From contig NZ_DASTAT010000010.1 of assembly GCF_035712445.1 (NCBI RefSeq), forward strand, positions 1 to 64,000: DNA of 64,000 bases, given 5' to 3'. Within the stretch, counting starts at the first letter, position 1; each line of letters starts with the position of its first letter. The position numbers and the translations under genes are program-made. The notes beneath the pieces were generated by a model. The model did not search any database. It was not told the origin of the DNA and saw nothing but the letters and a program-made list of their open reading frames with translations. The stretch comes from Oligoflexus sp. (GTDB lineage: Bacteria > Bdellovibrionota_B > Oligoflexia > Oligoflexales > Oligoflexaceae). Of this stretch, positions 43,493 to 51,593 are shown one piece after another.

Positions 43493-45308
43493 ATTGGGCA
43501 AGGGGTGTGATGGACTTGATCGTTTCCACTAGGATGGGGACAGCAAATCGGCTGAACAATGCGTTTCCCTCATCATCTTCACCAGGGGTTCCATTAGCAA
43601 CAGCACCGTCCAGGTTGGAACCCCAAGCAAAAACTCTTCCATCTTTCGACAGTGCATAATTTGTGGGTTGGCCGCTAAAATCAAGGGTGGAGGTGATTTG
43701 CGTAATATTGGTTAACTTTGCTCCCTTGGAGTCAACAGTCTGGGATGGTTTGTCAGCATTTAGAGCGGAGCTGTTTGAACCGACCCCACCCGTTGTGTTA
43801 TCACCCCAGCACATCACAGAACCATCTATAAGGATGACACAGGTCGTAAACGATTGTGATCTGACTTGAAGAGCACCCTTAGGCAAATCAGCTACGCGGA
43901 AATAAGGTGCAGCCTCGACACTCGAATCCAGCACTTTAGATTTCGGCATAACAGATTTGTTGCACCAAACGCTGCCTGTGACATCAAGCAGGCAGCTTGC
44001 TGATCCATTGGGGGCAGGTTGGATTGAATTAACACCTTCGGCTTGGGTAAGCCTAAATTCGCATTTACCTCCGCTGAAGGTGATTCCGCTACAGGGGTCT
44101 GCTCGATCGACAAATTCCTTAAGTTGGGCTTCACGCCAGGTTTTGGGCGTCGACTCTTCCGGCATGAAGCGATAACTTGCATTCTCATCATAAACGATCG
44201 ACCAGCAATGGATCTTTTTGGATTCCAATTCAACACAGCTACTGCCGAATCTTTTAACTTTTTCGGGGAACTTCATTGCCGTTTGCAGATTGATATCTCT
44301 ACGCGAAGGATAATTATCCTTGCCGATGACAGTACCCCAGCAGGCGACTTCGTCGGACTCCAGTAATGCACAGCTGCCAGCAATTTCCTTCGCTGCCAAA
44401 CACGAATCCTTGGACTTAAAATACCCACCCTGGCAGGTATGACTCAACAAAACCTTCTCCGCCTGCCCCTTCTCCAAACGACACTCATAACGCCCTTCGC
44501 CACGCTGCAAAGCCAGATTATCCGTCCACTTCGCACCCACGCGATAGGCATTATCACAAAGCTTCGGCACGCAGGAAACGGTCGCCGGATCAAAATCCTC
44601 ATCCTTCGCACAGCTGCGACGCACAGTCAGATTACACTGGCTCTTCGCCTCGGCTCCGGACTTGTCGTGGTACGAATCCAAAACGGACAACTCGACTTTG
44701 TAAGTTCCTTCATCCACATTCTTGATATTGAACGACGAAGGTAAAACCAGAGACTCATCCAGAATATCCTTCGCAAAAAGGCTCCGCACTTTCTCATTCT
44801 GAGCATTATAAAGCGCAAGATCCACCTTGTACCCATTCAGCTTCCCAAGCGACTTCTTCACCTCGACCAGATTATCAAGGCTATCCGCCGCCAGCAGCCC
44901 ATTCTTCGGGCACTTCAGTCCCATGATTAAAACGCCAGGCGCTTCCAGTTCCACTTTGTGAATGGTATCGGTCGCAGCCGACGCATCCAAAACAAGATCA
45001 GCCGACAGCGGCGTATCACCGGAAATCTTCGCTTTCACCCGCGCGGCGCCCACTGGCAAAGCCACACAAGCTCGCGCGGTTAGAGTCAAAGCTTGATTGT
45101 TGCTGGTCCCCTGATACTGAACCTGCAGCTGAGCCAGCTGCTCACGGCTCAGTTCAACCCCGCCAGGGTTGGTGAATTTCACAAGAACCTTATCCTGCGT
45201 CCGGCCATTGATATCACACTGAACAGCCAGCGTATCATGCCGGTTGTTCAGGGAATAGCAGCCCGCGAGAAGCAGCATACTTACAAATAGAGTGGAAGTC
45301 TTAAGCAT
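43491..45308 (-). CDS. RCC1-repeat lipoprotein, second of a tandem pair (605 aa)
   Basis: Signal with lipobox LLAGC. The N-terminal half (about residues 20-300) is shared with the gene just upstream: a beta-rich region, then a Cys-rich linker SCAKDEDFDPATVSC. The C-terminal half carries RCC1/BLIP-II-type propeller repeats with the Cys-bearing signature C-x-L/x-L...G-x-V-x-C-W-G: GSCALLESDEVACWG, TTCVILIDGSVMCWGDN and a last NYALSKDGRVFAWGSN. Start 45308 has GGAG upstream. It lies 10 bp after its paralogue. The last third is AT-richer than the rest. Probably a surface-exposed lipoprotein; ligand unknown. Confidence 0.83.
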   Translation of the reverse strand: MLKTSTLFVSMLLLAGCYSLNNRHDTLAVQCDINGRTQDKVLVKFTNPGGVELSREQLAQLQVQYQGTSNNQALTLTARACVALPVGAARVKAKISGDTPLSADLVLDASAATDTIHKVELEAPGVLIMGLKCPKNGLLAADSLDNLVEVKKSLGKLNGYKVDLALYNAQNEKVRSLFAKDILDESLVLPSSFNIKNVDEGTYKVELSVLDSYHDKSGAEAKSQCNLTVRRSCAKDEDFDPATVSCVPKLCDNAYRVGAKWTDNLALQRGEGRYECRLEKGQAEKVLLSHTCQGGYFKSKDSCLAAKEIAGSCALLESDEVACWGTVIGKDNYPSRRDINLQTAMKFPEKVKRFGSSCVELESKKIHCWSIVYDENASYRFMPEESTPKTWREAQLKEFVDRADPCSGITFSGGKCEFRLTQAEGVNSIQPAPNGSASCLLDVTGSVWCNKSVMPKSKVLDSSVEAAPYFRVADLPKGALQVRSQSFTTCVILIDGSVMCWGDNTTGGVGSNSSALNADKPSQTVDSKGAKLTNITQITSTLDFSGQPTNYALSKDGRVFAWGSNLDGAVANGTPGEDDEGNALFSRFAVPILVETIKSITPLAQ

Positions 45309-45318
45309 GTTCAACTCC

Positions 45319-47445
45319 TCAGGGTGCTTGAATAAGAGTGGCGTTGATTTCATCCGGAATCCCTTCACCAAGACCCGAACCACCGACTGTGCCATTACCC
45401 AGGCGGCCGAACTGATTATTACCCCAGCAGGAAACCTGGCCATTGCTATGCACGCCACAGCCGTGCCAAAAACCAACGCCCATGGACTTAATATCACGAA
45501 GGACGCCGCCGTCCGCATTCTGAATATCTTTCACCTGAAGGCGCGGGGGGCGGGTGTTGATGAACACGTTGTTCACGCGCTCATTTTCATAGGCGTTCGG
45601 GCCGAGCTGACAGATGGGCTGACCATCTTTCTTCAGCACGCACTGAATTTCACCGTTCAAACCCACTTCCTGGGTCACTTCAAAGAATTTTTTATTCTCT
45701 TCGGCGATCGTCATCACCCGCGGTATGTCCGGTACGCCATGAGCGAAGTTCCATTCGAGATTCTGCATGCGATCGGTTTTCAAACCCCAGCAGTAAAGTC
45801 GGTCATCGACCAGCAGCGCACACTTGCCTATCGACTGCGAGCTGATGGAACGGGCCGGTGCGGGCAGTACCACCGGGATCACTTCAGCCACATTTTCCGC
45901 TGTGATGGCGGCAAGGTCAGAACCCAGAGCCGAACCCTGACAGAAGACCGAACCATTGATATCAAGTCCACAGATCTCACGATCCGAAACGGCGAGCTGC
46001 TCGATTTTCTTGTCTGCGAATATGCGATTGGGATAAAGCCAGTTGCCAAACTGCAGAGTTTGACGGCGGCTCAAAAGATCCTTGCCCCAGCACAGGGCCT
46101 CTTTCTGATCATTCACAACGCAGTAGGTGTCGTGATCAGGACCACCACCAACAGTAAGGAACTTCACGCTATGCAGATCCGTGCCATCCGCGTTCCGAAC
46201 AAATTGCGGTTGACCCTGGACTTCATACTGAACAAAACCATCGGCATCGACGGTCTTCGGCAGATAGCCCCAGCACTGCACGCGGCCGGAACTGAGAAGC
46301 GCACAGGAGGAGACGCTGCTGACAGCGACGGAGACGGCCGCTTCAGACAGGGCGAGCGGCGGCTGAGGACCCAGTGCTTTACCTGAGCTGCCCACGGCTT
46401 CACTCGGTCCCAGGGTATCGAAGACATTGTAACCCCAGCAGCTGACGTCACCATTTTCCAGGACGGCACAGCTATGATTCAGACCAGCGGCCACTTGAGT
46501 GGCGCCGATGCAGGAGGCGCGGGATTCAAAATAACCGGCATCGCAGCTGGCATCCGTTGCGACTTTGACAGGAGCACCGGCCTGCAATTGGCAGGTGAAA
46601 AGAGCGCTGCCTTTTTTATTGGAGAGAGTATCGTTCCAGAATTCACCGACGCGATATTTATTCTCGCAAAGAATCGGTTTGCAGCTCACCGTTTCGGGGT
46701 CGAAGCTTTCACCGGCACTCGCGCAGCTGCGCTTGACCTGAAGCGGACACTGCGAAGCCACGAGTTTGGCTTTGGCGCTGTTGCCGAAGAAGCTGTCCTG
46801 AATATTCAGATTCAGCGTGTATTCACCTTCCTGCAGGGCTTCCAAAGAGAGCCGGCCGGGAAGATCAAGAGCCTTCTGGCCAAAATCCTTGGAAAAGAGG
46901 CTGCCCAAATCGCGGCCGTTTTTATCGGTCACGGTCAGCTGCAGCTGAAGATTCTGCAGATTGCCGACGGCCTCTTTGATATCGAGTCTTGGCGCCAGCT
47001 CGTCATTGGCCAAAAATCCCTGTTCGGGACAGGGCCATTCCAGTTTGATGAGACCGCGTTCACTCAACGTCAGATCCCGGACAGTCGCCTCGCCTTCAGC
47101 TTTCAATCCGTCTTCAAAAGCCACCCATTCACGCACCGAGATCACCCGCACGGACAGCCGTCCATCCGCCTTGGGCAAGGCAAGGCAGCCCGCATAGGTC
47201 AGCGTTAAGGCCTCGACGCGTCCATCTCTATGAATAAACTCGGCGGTTGTACTGGCGCGATCCTGCTCGGAAAGCGGCGCCAGACCTGGGCTGAGCAGGC
47301 GGACGTATTCGATCTCTGGATTCACATCTTTGAGGCCACAGAGGACTTTGATATCCTCCACCCGATTGGAAAGGGTGCACCCCGATGTCAAAATTTGGCT
47401 GAAGATCAAGGTGCTTAGGTATTTCAAGACGGTCCGAACACGCAT
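45319..47445 (-). CDS. RCC1-repeat lipoprotein, first of a tandem pair (708 aa)
   Basis: Signal with lipobox LTSGC. The layout parallels the downstream paralogue: an N-terminal domain with WPCPEQGFLANDEL, the Cys linker SCASAGESFDPETVSC, LCENKYRVGEFWND, then RCC1-type repeats such as NHSCAVLENGDVSCWGYN, SSCALLSSGRVQCWGYL, GKCALLVDDRLYCWGL and HGCGVHSNGQVSCWGNNQF. At least six blades can be counted, enough for a closed propeller. The gene leads the operon; the paralogue follows after 10 bp, pointing to tandem duplication and divergence. Such proteins usually bind partners through propeller loops; none is identified. Confidence 0.85.
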   Translation of the reverse strand: MRVRTVLKYLSTLIFSQILTSGCTLSNRVEDIKVLCGLKDVNPEIEYVRLLSPGLAPLSEQDRASTTAEFIHRDGRVEALTLTYAGCLALPKADGRLSVRVISVREWVAFEDGLKAEGEATVRDLTLSERGLIKLEWPCPEQGFLANDELAPRLDIKEAVGNLQNLQLQLTVTDKNGRDLGSLFSKDFGQKALDLPGRLSLEALQEGEYTLNLNIQDSFFGNSAKAKLVASQCPLQVKRSCASAGESFDPETVSCKPILCENKYRVGEFWNDTLSNKKGSALFTCQLQAGAPVKVATDASCDAGYFESRASCIGATQVAAGLNHSCAVLENGDVSCWGYNVFDTLGPSEAVGSSGKALGPQPPLALSEAAVSVAVSSVSSCALLSSGRVQCWGYLPKTVDADGFVQYEVQGQPQFVRNADGTDLHSVKFLTVGGGPDHDTYCVVNDQKEALCWGKDLLSRRQTLQFGNWLYPNRIFADKKIEQLAVSDREICGLDINGSVFCQGSALGSDLAAITAENVAEVIPVVLPAPARSISSQSIGKCALLVDDRLYCWGLKTDRMQNLEWNFAHGVPDIPRVMTIAEENKKFFEVTQEVGLNGEIQCVLKKDGQPICQLGPNAYENERVNNVFINTRPPRLQVKDIQNADGGVLRDIKSMGVGFWHGCGVHSNGQVSCWGNNQFGRLGNGTVGGSGLGEGIPDEINATLIQAP

Positions 47446-47561
47446 GAGGCTCTCCTCAATGGATACGGGAATTTAGACTAGTTGATTCCAGTTAGCAAGC
47501 TAAATATGCATATATGGCTTAGTTTTATTTGTAAGCAATTTTAGGTGGTTACGGAGACGTT

Positions 47562-47978
47562 ATGGACTTTAAACGCTACCGCTGTGATATCCAGGTTCGT
47601 TTTCGGGATATAGATGGGCTTGGGCATATCAACAATGCTGTCTATCATTCCTATATCGAGATGTGCCGCACCCAATGGCTGGACGATGGTCTCGGGTGTG
47701 GCGTCTTTGCCAAGGGACAGAGAGTTCCCATTATCCTCGCGCGCACAGAGATGGATTATCTGAAACAGGCTCACCTGCATGATCGCATTTATGTGGAAGG
47801 CTTCATCTCGCATATCGGCGAGAAAAGTTTTCATCAGCGCTATGAAATCAAAACGCAGCAGCACACCGTAGCCGTCGCCAAAGCTGTTCTCGTCTGGTTT
47901 GACTTTGACAGGAATCAGAGTGTGCCTATTCCTGAAGATAAAAGGGTGCTGATGCGCGAGTACATGCCCGCTGAATAG
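47562..47978 (+). CDS. Hotdog-fold acyl-CoA thioesterase (YbgC/4HBT-like)
   Basis: A 138-aa cytoplasmic protein. RCDIQVRFRDIDGLGHINNAVYHSYIE is the 4HBT signature with the catalytic Asp and the HINNAVY motif; it should hydrolyse acyl-CoA thioesters. Start 47562 is preceded by GGAG. It is divergent from the RCC1 operon, and the intergenic gap contains the palindrome ATATGCATAT (47504-47513). A possible role in the lipid metabolism of the envelope is inference. Confidence 0.92.
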   Translation: MDFKRYRCDIQVRFRDIDGLGHINNAVYHSYIEMCRTQWLDDGLGCGVFAKGQRVPIILARTEMDYLKQAHLHDRIYVEGFISHIGEKSFHQRYEIKTQQHTVAVAKAVLVWFDFDRNQSVPIPEDKRVLMREYMPAE

Positions 47979-47990
47979 TTCCCTTCACAA

Positions 47991-48016
47991 TGTGAATACC
48001 GACATGGGTATTCACA
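47991..48016. promoter_or_regulatory. Perfect 10-bp inverted repeat upstream of the secreted A/B block
   Basis: TGTGAATACC, 6-nt spacer, GGTATTCACA. It lies 13 bp after the thioesterase stop and 170 bp before A1. No T-tract follows on either strand, so an operator or an RNA structure seems more likely than an intrinsic terminator. Confidence 0.5.
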
Positions 48017-48185
48017 TCCGATACCCCGCCTTACCATAATTCGACTAGCGCACATATTACGTACATATTTGAGATTATTGAGAAAATTTTGCTGCGACTT
48101 GCAATAAAACTTTTTCATCTTCGTCTACCTTCGCGTTCGGTGATTCCAAAAATATAAATTTATGAAATGGAAACGGAGTAAACCT

Positions 48186-48674
48186 ATGTTCAAACGAGTA
48201 CTTGCTTTGTCGCTCACTGCAGTTCTGGCATCGACGAGCGCACTGGCTGCGGGTCCTGAAAGCACGGATGCAGAACAACTTCAGGGTGTTGTCACGGGCG
48301 CCAAAGACACCCTGTCGGCTTTGAAATTCAAATTCCAAGGCGTTCCCGGTATCAGCTACCAGGGCCAGGCCGTAGTTGTTGACTTGGGTACAACCGCCAA
48401 TGCTTATGACAAAGAGATTCTCGAAAAACAACTTCCTCGCATCGAAAACTACCTGGTCAACGCTGGTCTGAAGCTGGGTGACGCGGCTCTGAAGCTGCCC
48501 TCGAATGAAGGCGTGACGATTTTCTATCAGGGCTGCGCCGAGACTTTGCGTGCGCAACGCCAGGTCGCAGTCGCCCAGGGCAAAGCCAAGTATAGCCTGA
48601 ACTTCACCACCGATGACTTCAGCTCAGTCCTTGCCGACATCGAAGACGCTCTGGCTGTGAGCAACTGCCGTTAA
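48186..48674 (+). CDS. Secreted helical Cys-pair protein A1 (162 aa), unknown family
   Basis: A clear signal peptide ends ALA-AGP. The mature part looks alpha-helical. It shares with the products at 49405 and 50306 the order LP-x-I/V-E...L, then AA-x-x-L, then a GC-x-x-x-x-R motif (Cys117), then a terminal Cys (Cys161) one residue from the end. The Gly-Cys to last-Cys distance is 44 residues, against 46 in the other two, so a disulfide closing the bundle is likely. GGAG lies eight bases before ATG 48186. First gene of the A/B block, 23 bp ahead of the LRR gene B1. I recognise no database family. Confidence 0.82.
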   Translation: MFKRVLALSLTAVLASTSALAAGPESTDAEQLQGVVTGAKDTLSALKFKFQGVPGISYQGQAVVVDLGTTANAYDKEILEKQLPRIENYLVNAGLKLGDAALKLPSNEGVTIFYQGCAETLRAQRQVAVAQGKAKYSLNFTTDDFSSVLADIEDALAVSNCR

Positions 48675-48697
48675 TTCACCTTGAAGAGGGGTCCACC

Positions 48698-49408
48698 ATG
48701 GGTCTTGTTACCTCGATCCTGCTCGCGGCTGCCGCGGCGCAACCGTCGTCAGCCTGGGTTGAAAGCTGTAAAAAAACCGAAGCCGCTGCCGCCAGCTGGA
48801 ACACTTACAAGGCTCTGGCCACTCTTGTGGACCTGGAATGGAAGAATGACCTGGAGCATTGCCAAAAGCTTGAAACCGCTTTGAAAAAAGCCCAGGTCAT
48901 CGACCTTCGCAACGAATCGGTCCAGGATCTGACGCCCGTTTTCGCCTTGGAAAGTGTGACTCAGCTTCTGGCCAGCAACAATCAGATCAAGTCCATCGCG
49001 GGCATCGAACGATTGAAGAATCTTGAGCTTTTGGACCTGGGAAACAACCTCATCGAGGACGTTAGCGCACTCCCGGCGCTGAAAAAACTGAACCAGCTGC
49101 GCCTTGCCAAGAATGAAGTCAAGGACATCAAGCCGCTGTTAGGCATGCCGCAGCTTGAAAAGCTTTCCCTGGCCTATAACAAGCTGCGGGATATCGAGGG
49201 CCTCGGGTCCCTGCAAAAACTAAACTATCTGTCCCTGGCCAGCAACAGGATCGAAAGCTCCGAAGCTTTGAAGAGTCTGAAGAATCTTCAGGTGCTGAAC
49301 CTTTCGTTCAATGTGGTCTGCTCGCCCAAGTCCTTCGACGGATTTGCGAGCAAGGACATCAAAATTATCGGTCGTGATAACCAAAACTGTAAGGATCGTT
49401 CATCATGA
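48698..49408 (+). CDS. Secreted leucine-rich-repeat protein B1 (236 aa)
   Basis: A short signal (ending SSA-WVE) leads to an N-terminal helical cap with Cys24 and Cys55, then about six 22-residue LRRs of the SDS22/internalin type (LLASNNQIKSIAGIERLKNL, LDLGNNLIEDVSAL, LSLAYNKLRDIEGL), and a C-terminal cap with Cys208 and Cys231. All four cysteines match in spacing (31, 153, 23) those of B2 at 50824. LRRs of this type form a curved protein-binding surface; the partner may be one of the A proteins. Its stop overlaps the start of A2 by 4 bp (ATGA), which is translational coupling. Confidence 0.88.
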   Translation: MGLVTSILLAAAAAQPSSAWVESCKKTEAAAASWNTYKALATLVDLEWKNDLEHCQKLETALKKAQVIDLRNESVQDLTPVFALESVTQLLASNNQIKSIAGIERLKNLELLDLGNNLIEDVSALPALKKLNQLRLAKNEVKDIKPLLGMPQLEKLSLAYNKLRDIEGLGSLQKLNYLSLASNRIESSEALKSLKNLQVLNLSFNVVCSPKSFDGFASKDIKIIGRDNQNCKDRSS

Positions 49409-50193
49409 AACGCCTCTTTCGCCTTCTCTTCGTACTTCTAAGTCTGGCCGGCTTATCGGCAAGCGCCATGGCACAGGATCTGACGCCGGAAATGGCCAAC
49501 CAGCTGAAAGAAAGAACATTCAGCATCGCAGCCAAACTTCAGCAGACCAAGGTGGGAATGGCTTCTTTGAATGCCTCGGTCCTTTCCCCTCAGGAAAATA
49601 AGCTCCTGAACGAAATACTGCCCAAGGTGGAACGACTGCTTTTGGATGCAGGCGATCTTTTCGGCAAGGCCGCTGAGAACCTGCCCGGGGAATTCGGCCA
49701 GGACTGTCTGCGCCAGGGCTGCAAGAAATTGCGTGAGGCTCTGGATTTTGTGAAGGATGGCAAGCGCCTCGTCCGTCGCAACGCGGAGCTGACCGTTTAT
49801 TCGGACCTTCTGGAAGAAATCAAGGACGATATCAAGGATGCGATCCAGGATGTCGGCTGCCGCAAAAGAATTTTCGGTGGAGGTAGCCCTTGGCATGGAA
49901 AAAAGTTTCGTTCGGAGTATTCGACTCCGAACGGACAATGGGTGAAGGGATCCACGGAACTCAATGGGGATAATGGGTCCTACCAGACATCCTCGGGTCA
50001 AAGCGGTTCTTTTTATTCCGTCACCTATCGTGACAACGGTTCGATCGCGGAAGGATACTGGCGCTTCAGCAACGGTGGAACAGGCTGGTTCTCGTTCACG
50101 CTGAATGCAGATGGCCGCTCGTTCCATGGCAACTGGGGCGATGGCACCAGTATCGGTCAGCTGCAGAAGGGCTCGTGGAAGGGCCAGCTTTAA
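49405..50193 (+). CDS. Secreted Cys-pair protein A2 with Gly-rich beta C-terminus (262 aa)
   Basis: Signal ending AMA-QDL. Residues about 25-153 correspond to the A family: EILPKVERLLLDAG, AAENLP, GCKKLREAL (Cys106) and GCR (Cys152), 46 residues apart; an extra Cys101 precedes. Unlike A1 and A3, about 110 residues follow, rich in Gly, Ser, Asn and Trp, with repeating SGSFYSVTYRDNGS and GTGWFSFTLNADGRSF units that suggest beta-strands of the MORN/toxin-like repeat kind. The extension gives this member a possible second binding surface. It is coupled to B1 by a 4-bp overlap. Confidence 0.83.
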   Translation: MKRLFRLLFVLLSLAGLSASAMAQDLTPEMANQLKERTFSIAAKLQQTKVGMASLNASVLSPQENKLLNEILPKVERLLLDAGDLFGKAAENLPGEFGQDCLRQGCKKLREALDFVKDGKRLVRRNAELTVYSDLLEEIKDDIKDAIQDVGCRKRIFGGGSPWHGKKFRSEYSTPNGQWVKGSTELNGDNGSYQTSSGQSGSFYSVTYRDNGSIAEGYWRFSNGGTGWFSFTLNADGRSFHGNWGDGTSIGQLQKGSWKGQL

Positions 50194-50220
50194 GTCGAAA
50201 AATAAAGCAAGCTGTTGCAA

Positions 50221-50283
50221 TTTTTTTGAAGTTCACACGTCTCACTCAGCATCCAGAAGATGGATGGTTTTTTTAAAGTTCAC
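50221..50283 (+). repeat. Two copies of a 16-nt direct repeat before gene A3
   Basis: TTTTTTTGAAGTTCAC at 50221-50236 and TTTTTTTAAAGTTCAC at 50268-50283 differ at one base; starts are 47 bp apart. A short hairpin (50250-50254 with 50262-50266) directly precedes the second T-run, so one copy could also act as a weak terminator. Confidence 0.6.
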
Positions 50284-50305
50284 TTTTGAAAGAAGGTACA
50301 CACGC

Positions 50306-50758
50306 ATGTTCAAGAAGGTAACTCTCGCTCTCGGTCTGATCGCTATGTCGGCTCCTTCGATGGCCAACACCCCTTCGGCAGCCAAGCTGATGAGCCAGGC
50401 CGCTCAAACTGCACAGGCCACTGTCGGCGGCATCAAAGCCAAGTGCGCTCCTCTGGTCAGAGAAAACGCCAATGACCTTTTCATCCTTGACGTTCTGATT
50501 CCAGAAATCGAAGACCGCCTGCTCCAGAGCGAGCAGAACTTCAGCGAAGCCGCTGATCTGCTCGACGTGAACGCTAGTGACTTCAACGGTCGCCGCGCTT
50601 TCCGCGCTGGTTGCCTTGCAACCGCCCGCGCTGCTCTGAAACTCGGTACCGCCAAAATCAAGTCGGTTGACGCGAACATCTTCAAGCCTTACTCGATCGA
50701 GTTCGAAGATGTGAAATTCGACATCGACACCGCTCGCGTTGACGCGAACTGCGGTTGA
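50306..50758 (+). CDS. Secreted helical Cys-pair protein A3 (150 aa)
   Basis: Signal ending SMA-NTP. Same layout as A1: LIPEIEDRLLQSE, AADLLD, AGCLATARAA (Cys103) and a terminal Cys149, 46 residues apart; an extra Cys47 lies in the N-terminal helix. Preference for GCT, CTC and CGC codons with very few rare ones suggests strong expression. AGAAGG lies about nine bases before ATG 50306. It is followed by a strong hairpin terminator, then the LRR gene B2, repeating the A-then-B order of the first pair. Confidence 0.82.
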   Translation: MFKKVTLALGLIAMSAPSMANTPSAAKLMSQAAQTAQATVGGIKAKCAPLVRENANDLFILDVLIPEIEDRLLQSEQNFSEAADLLDVNASDFNGRRAFRAGCLATARAALKLGTAKIKSVDANIFKPYSIEFEDVKFDIDTARVDANCG

Positions 50759-50770
50759 TTCACCTGGGTT

Positions 50771-50813
50771 CCGATCGGTCGCTCACGCGGCTGGTCGGCC
50801 TTTTCTTTTATGG
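50771..50813 (+). terminator. Hairpin terminator between A3 and B2
   Basis: Twelve-bp stem (50771-50782 with 50787-50798, GT pairs included), loop TCAC, followed by CCTTTTCTTTTA. It lies 12 bp past the A3 stop and ends just ahead of the B2 ribosome site, so it could set the A3:B2 ratio. Confidence 0.8.
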
Positions 50814-50823
50814 AGCATAGGAT

Positions 50824-51546
50824 ATGAAACTGAAGCTTGTCTCCGCACTGGTCGGTTTAAGTCTATGTTCGATGGCGTCGGCCCAGGCGCGTCCCAAGAC
50901 TTTTGCAGGATTCTGCCAAAAAGCGGTGAACGTGGAAACCGAACGTCAGACGCTGGATGCTCTGGCTCGTTTGGTCTCTGTGAAAACTCCGGTGGAAGCC
51001 GACGCCTGCGAATATCTGGAAGAAGCCCTGGCCACGCGCACACGCTACTCGTTCCGCGGCAAGGATCTGGTTTCGCTGAAAGCCTTCGCTTATCTGCCCC
51101 AGACCACCGAGCTGGTGGCGAGTAACAATCAGATCAAGAGTCTGGCTGGCCTGGAAGGTCTGACCAAACTCGAGACCCTCGATCTGGGCGGCAATGCCAT
51201 CGAGTCGATTGACGCTCTGAAAGGTCTGAATTCTCTGCGCGTTCTGCGTCTGCAGGGCAACGAGATCACGGACCTCACAGCGTTGAGCGAACTCAAAGCG
51301 CTGAGCGATCTGTCCGCAGGTTCCAACAAGATTACGGATGTCAAAGCCCTGGCGAAGGTGGAAACACTGGAGTATCTGAATCTTTCGGGAAATGCTTTGG
51401 AATCTTTGGAAGGCCTCGAAAGTCTGCCTAAGCTTCGCGTTCTCAACTTTGGTTTCAACAAGGTCTGCGAAAGCGGCTTTGTCCTTGAAGCTGAGAAAAA
51501 AGGTGTGACCGTGATTGGGAAAGACACTCAGGAATGCGCACGCTAA
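50824..51546 (+). CDS. Secreted leucine-rich-repeat protein B2 (240 aa)
   Basis: Signal ending ASA-QAR. Paralogue of B1: N-terminal cap with Cys31 and Cys62, about six 22-residue LRRs (LVASNNQIKSLAGLEGLTKL, LDLGGNAIESIDAL, LSAGSNKITDVKAL), and a C-terminal cap with Cys215 and Cys238. The distances between the four cysteines are identical to those of B1 (31, 153, 23), so the two align without net gaps. GGAG lies upstream of ATG 50824. It should be periplasmic or secreted; the partner is inferred to be A3 from gene order. Confidence 0.88.
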   Translation: MKLKLVSALVGLSLCSMASAQARPKTFAGFCQKAVNVETERQTLDALARLVSVKTPVEADACEYLEEALATRTRYSFRGKDLVSLKAFAYLPQTTELVASNNQIKSLAGLEGLTKLETLDLGGNAIESIDALKGLNSLRVLRLQGNEITDLTALSELKALSDLSAGSNKITDVKALAKVETLEYLNLSGNALESLEGLESLPKLRVLNFGFNKVCESGFVLEAEKKGVTVIGKDTQECAR

Positions 51547-51565
51547 GTCCTATTTGTGACCGATA

Positions 51566-51589
51566 GGATGGGGGGACCTCCCCTCATCC
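51566..51589. terminator. Hairpin between B2 and the TetR gene
   Basis: Ten-bp stem (51566-51575 with 51580-51589, one GT pair), 4-nt loop. There is no T-tract on either strand. Located between convergent genes. Confidence 0.45.
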
Positions 51590-51593
51590 CCGG

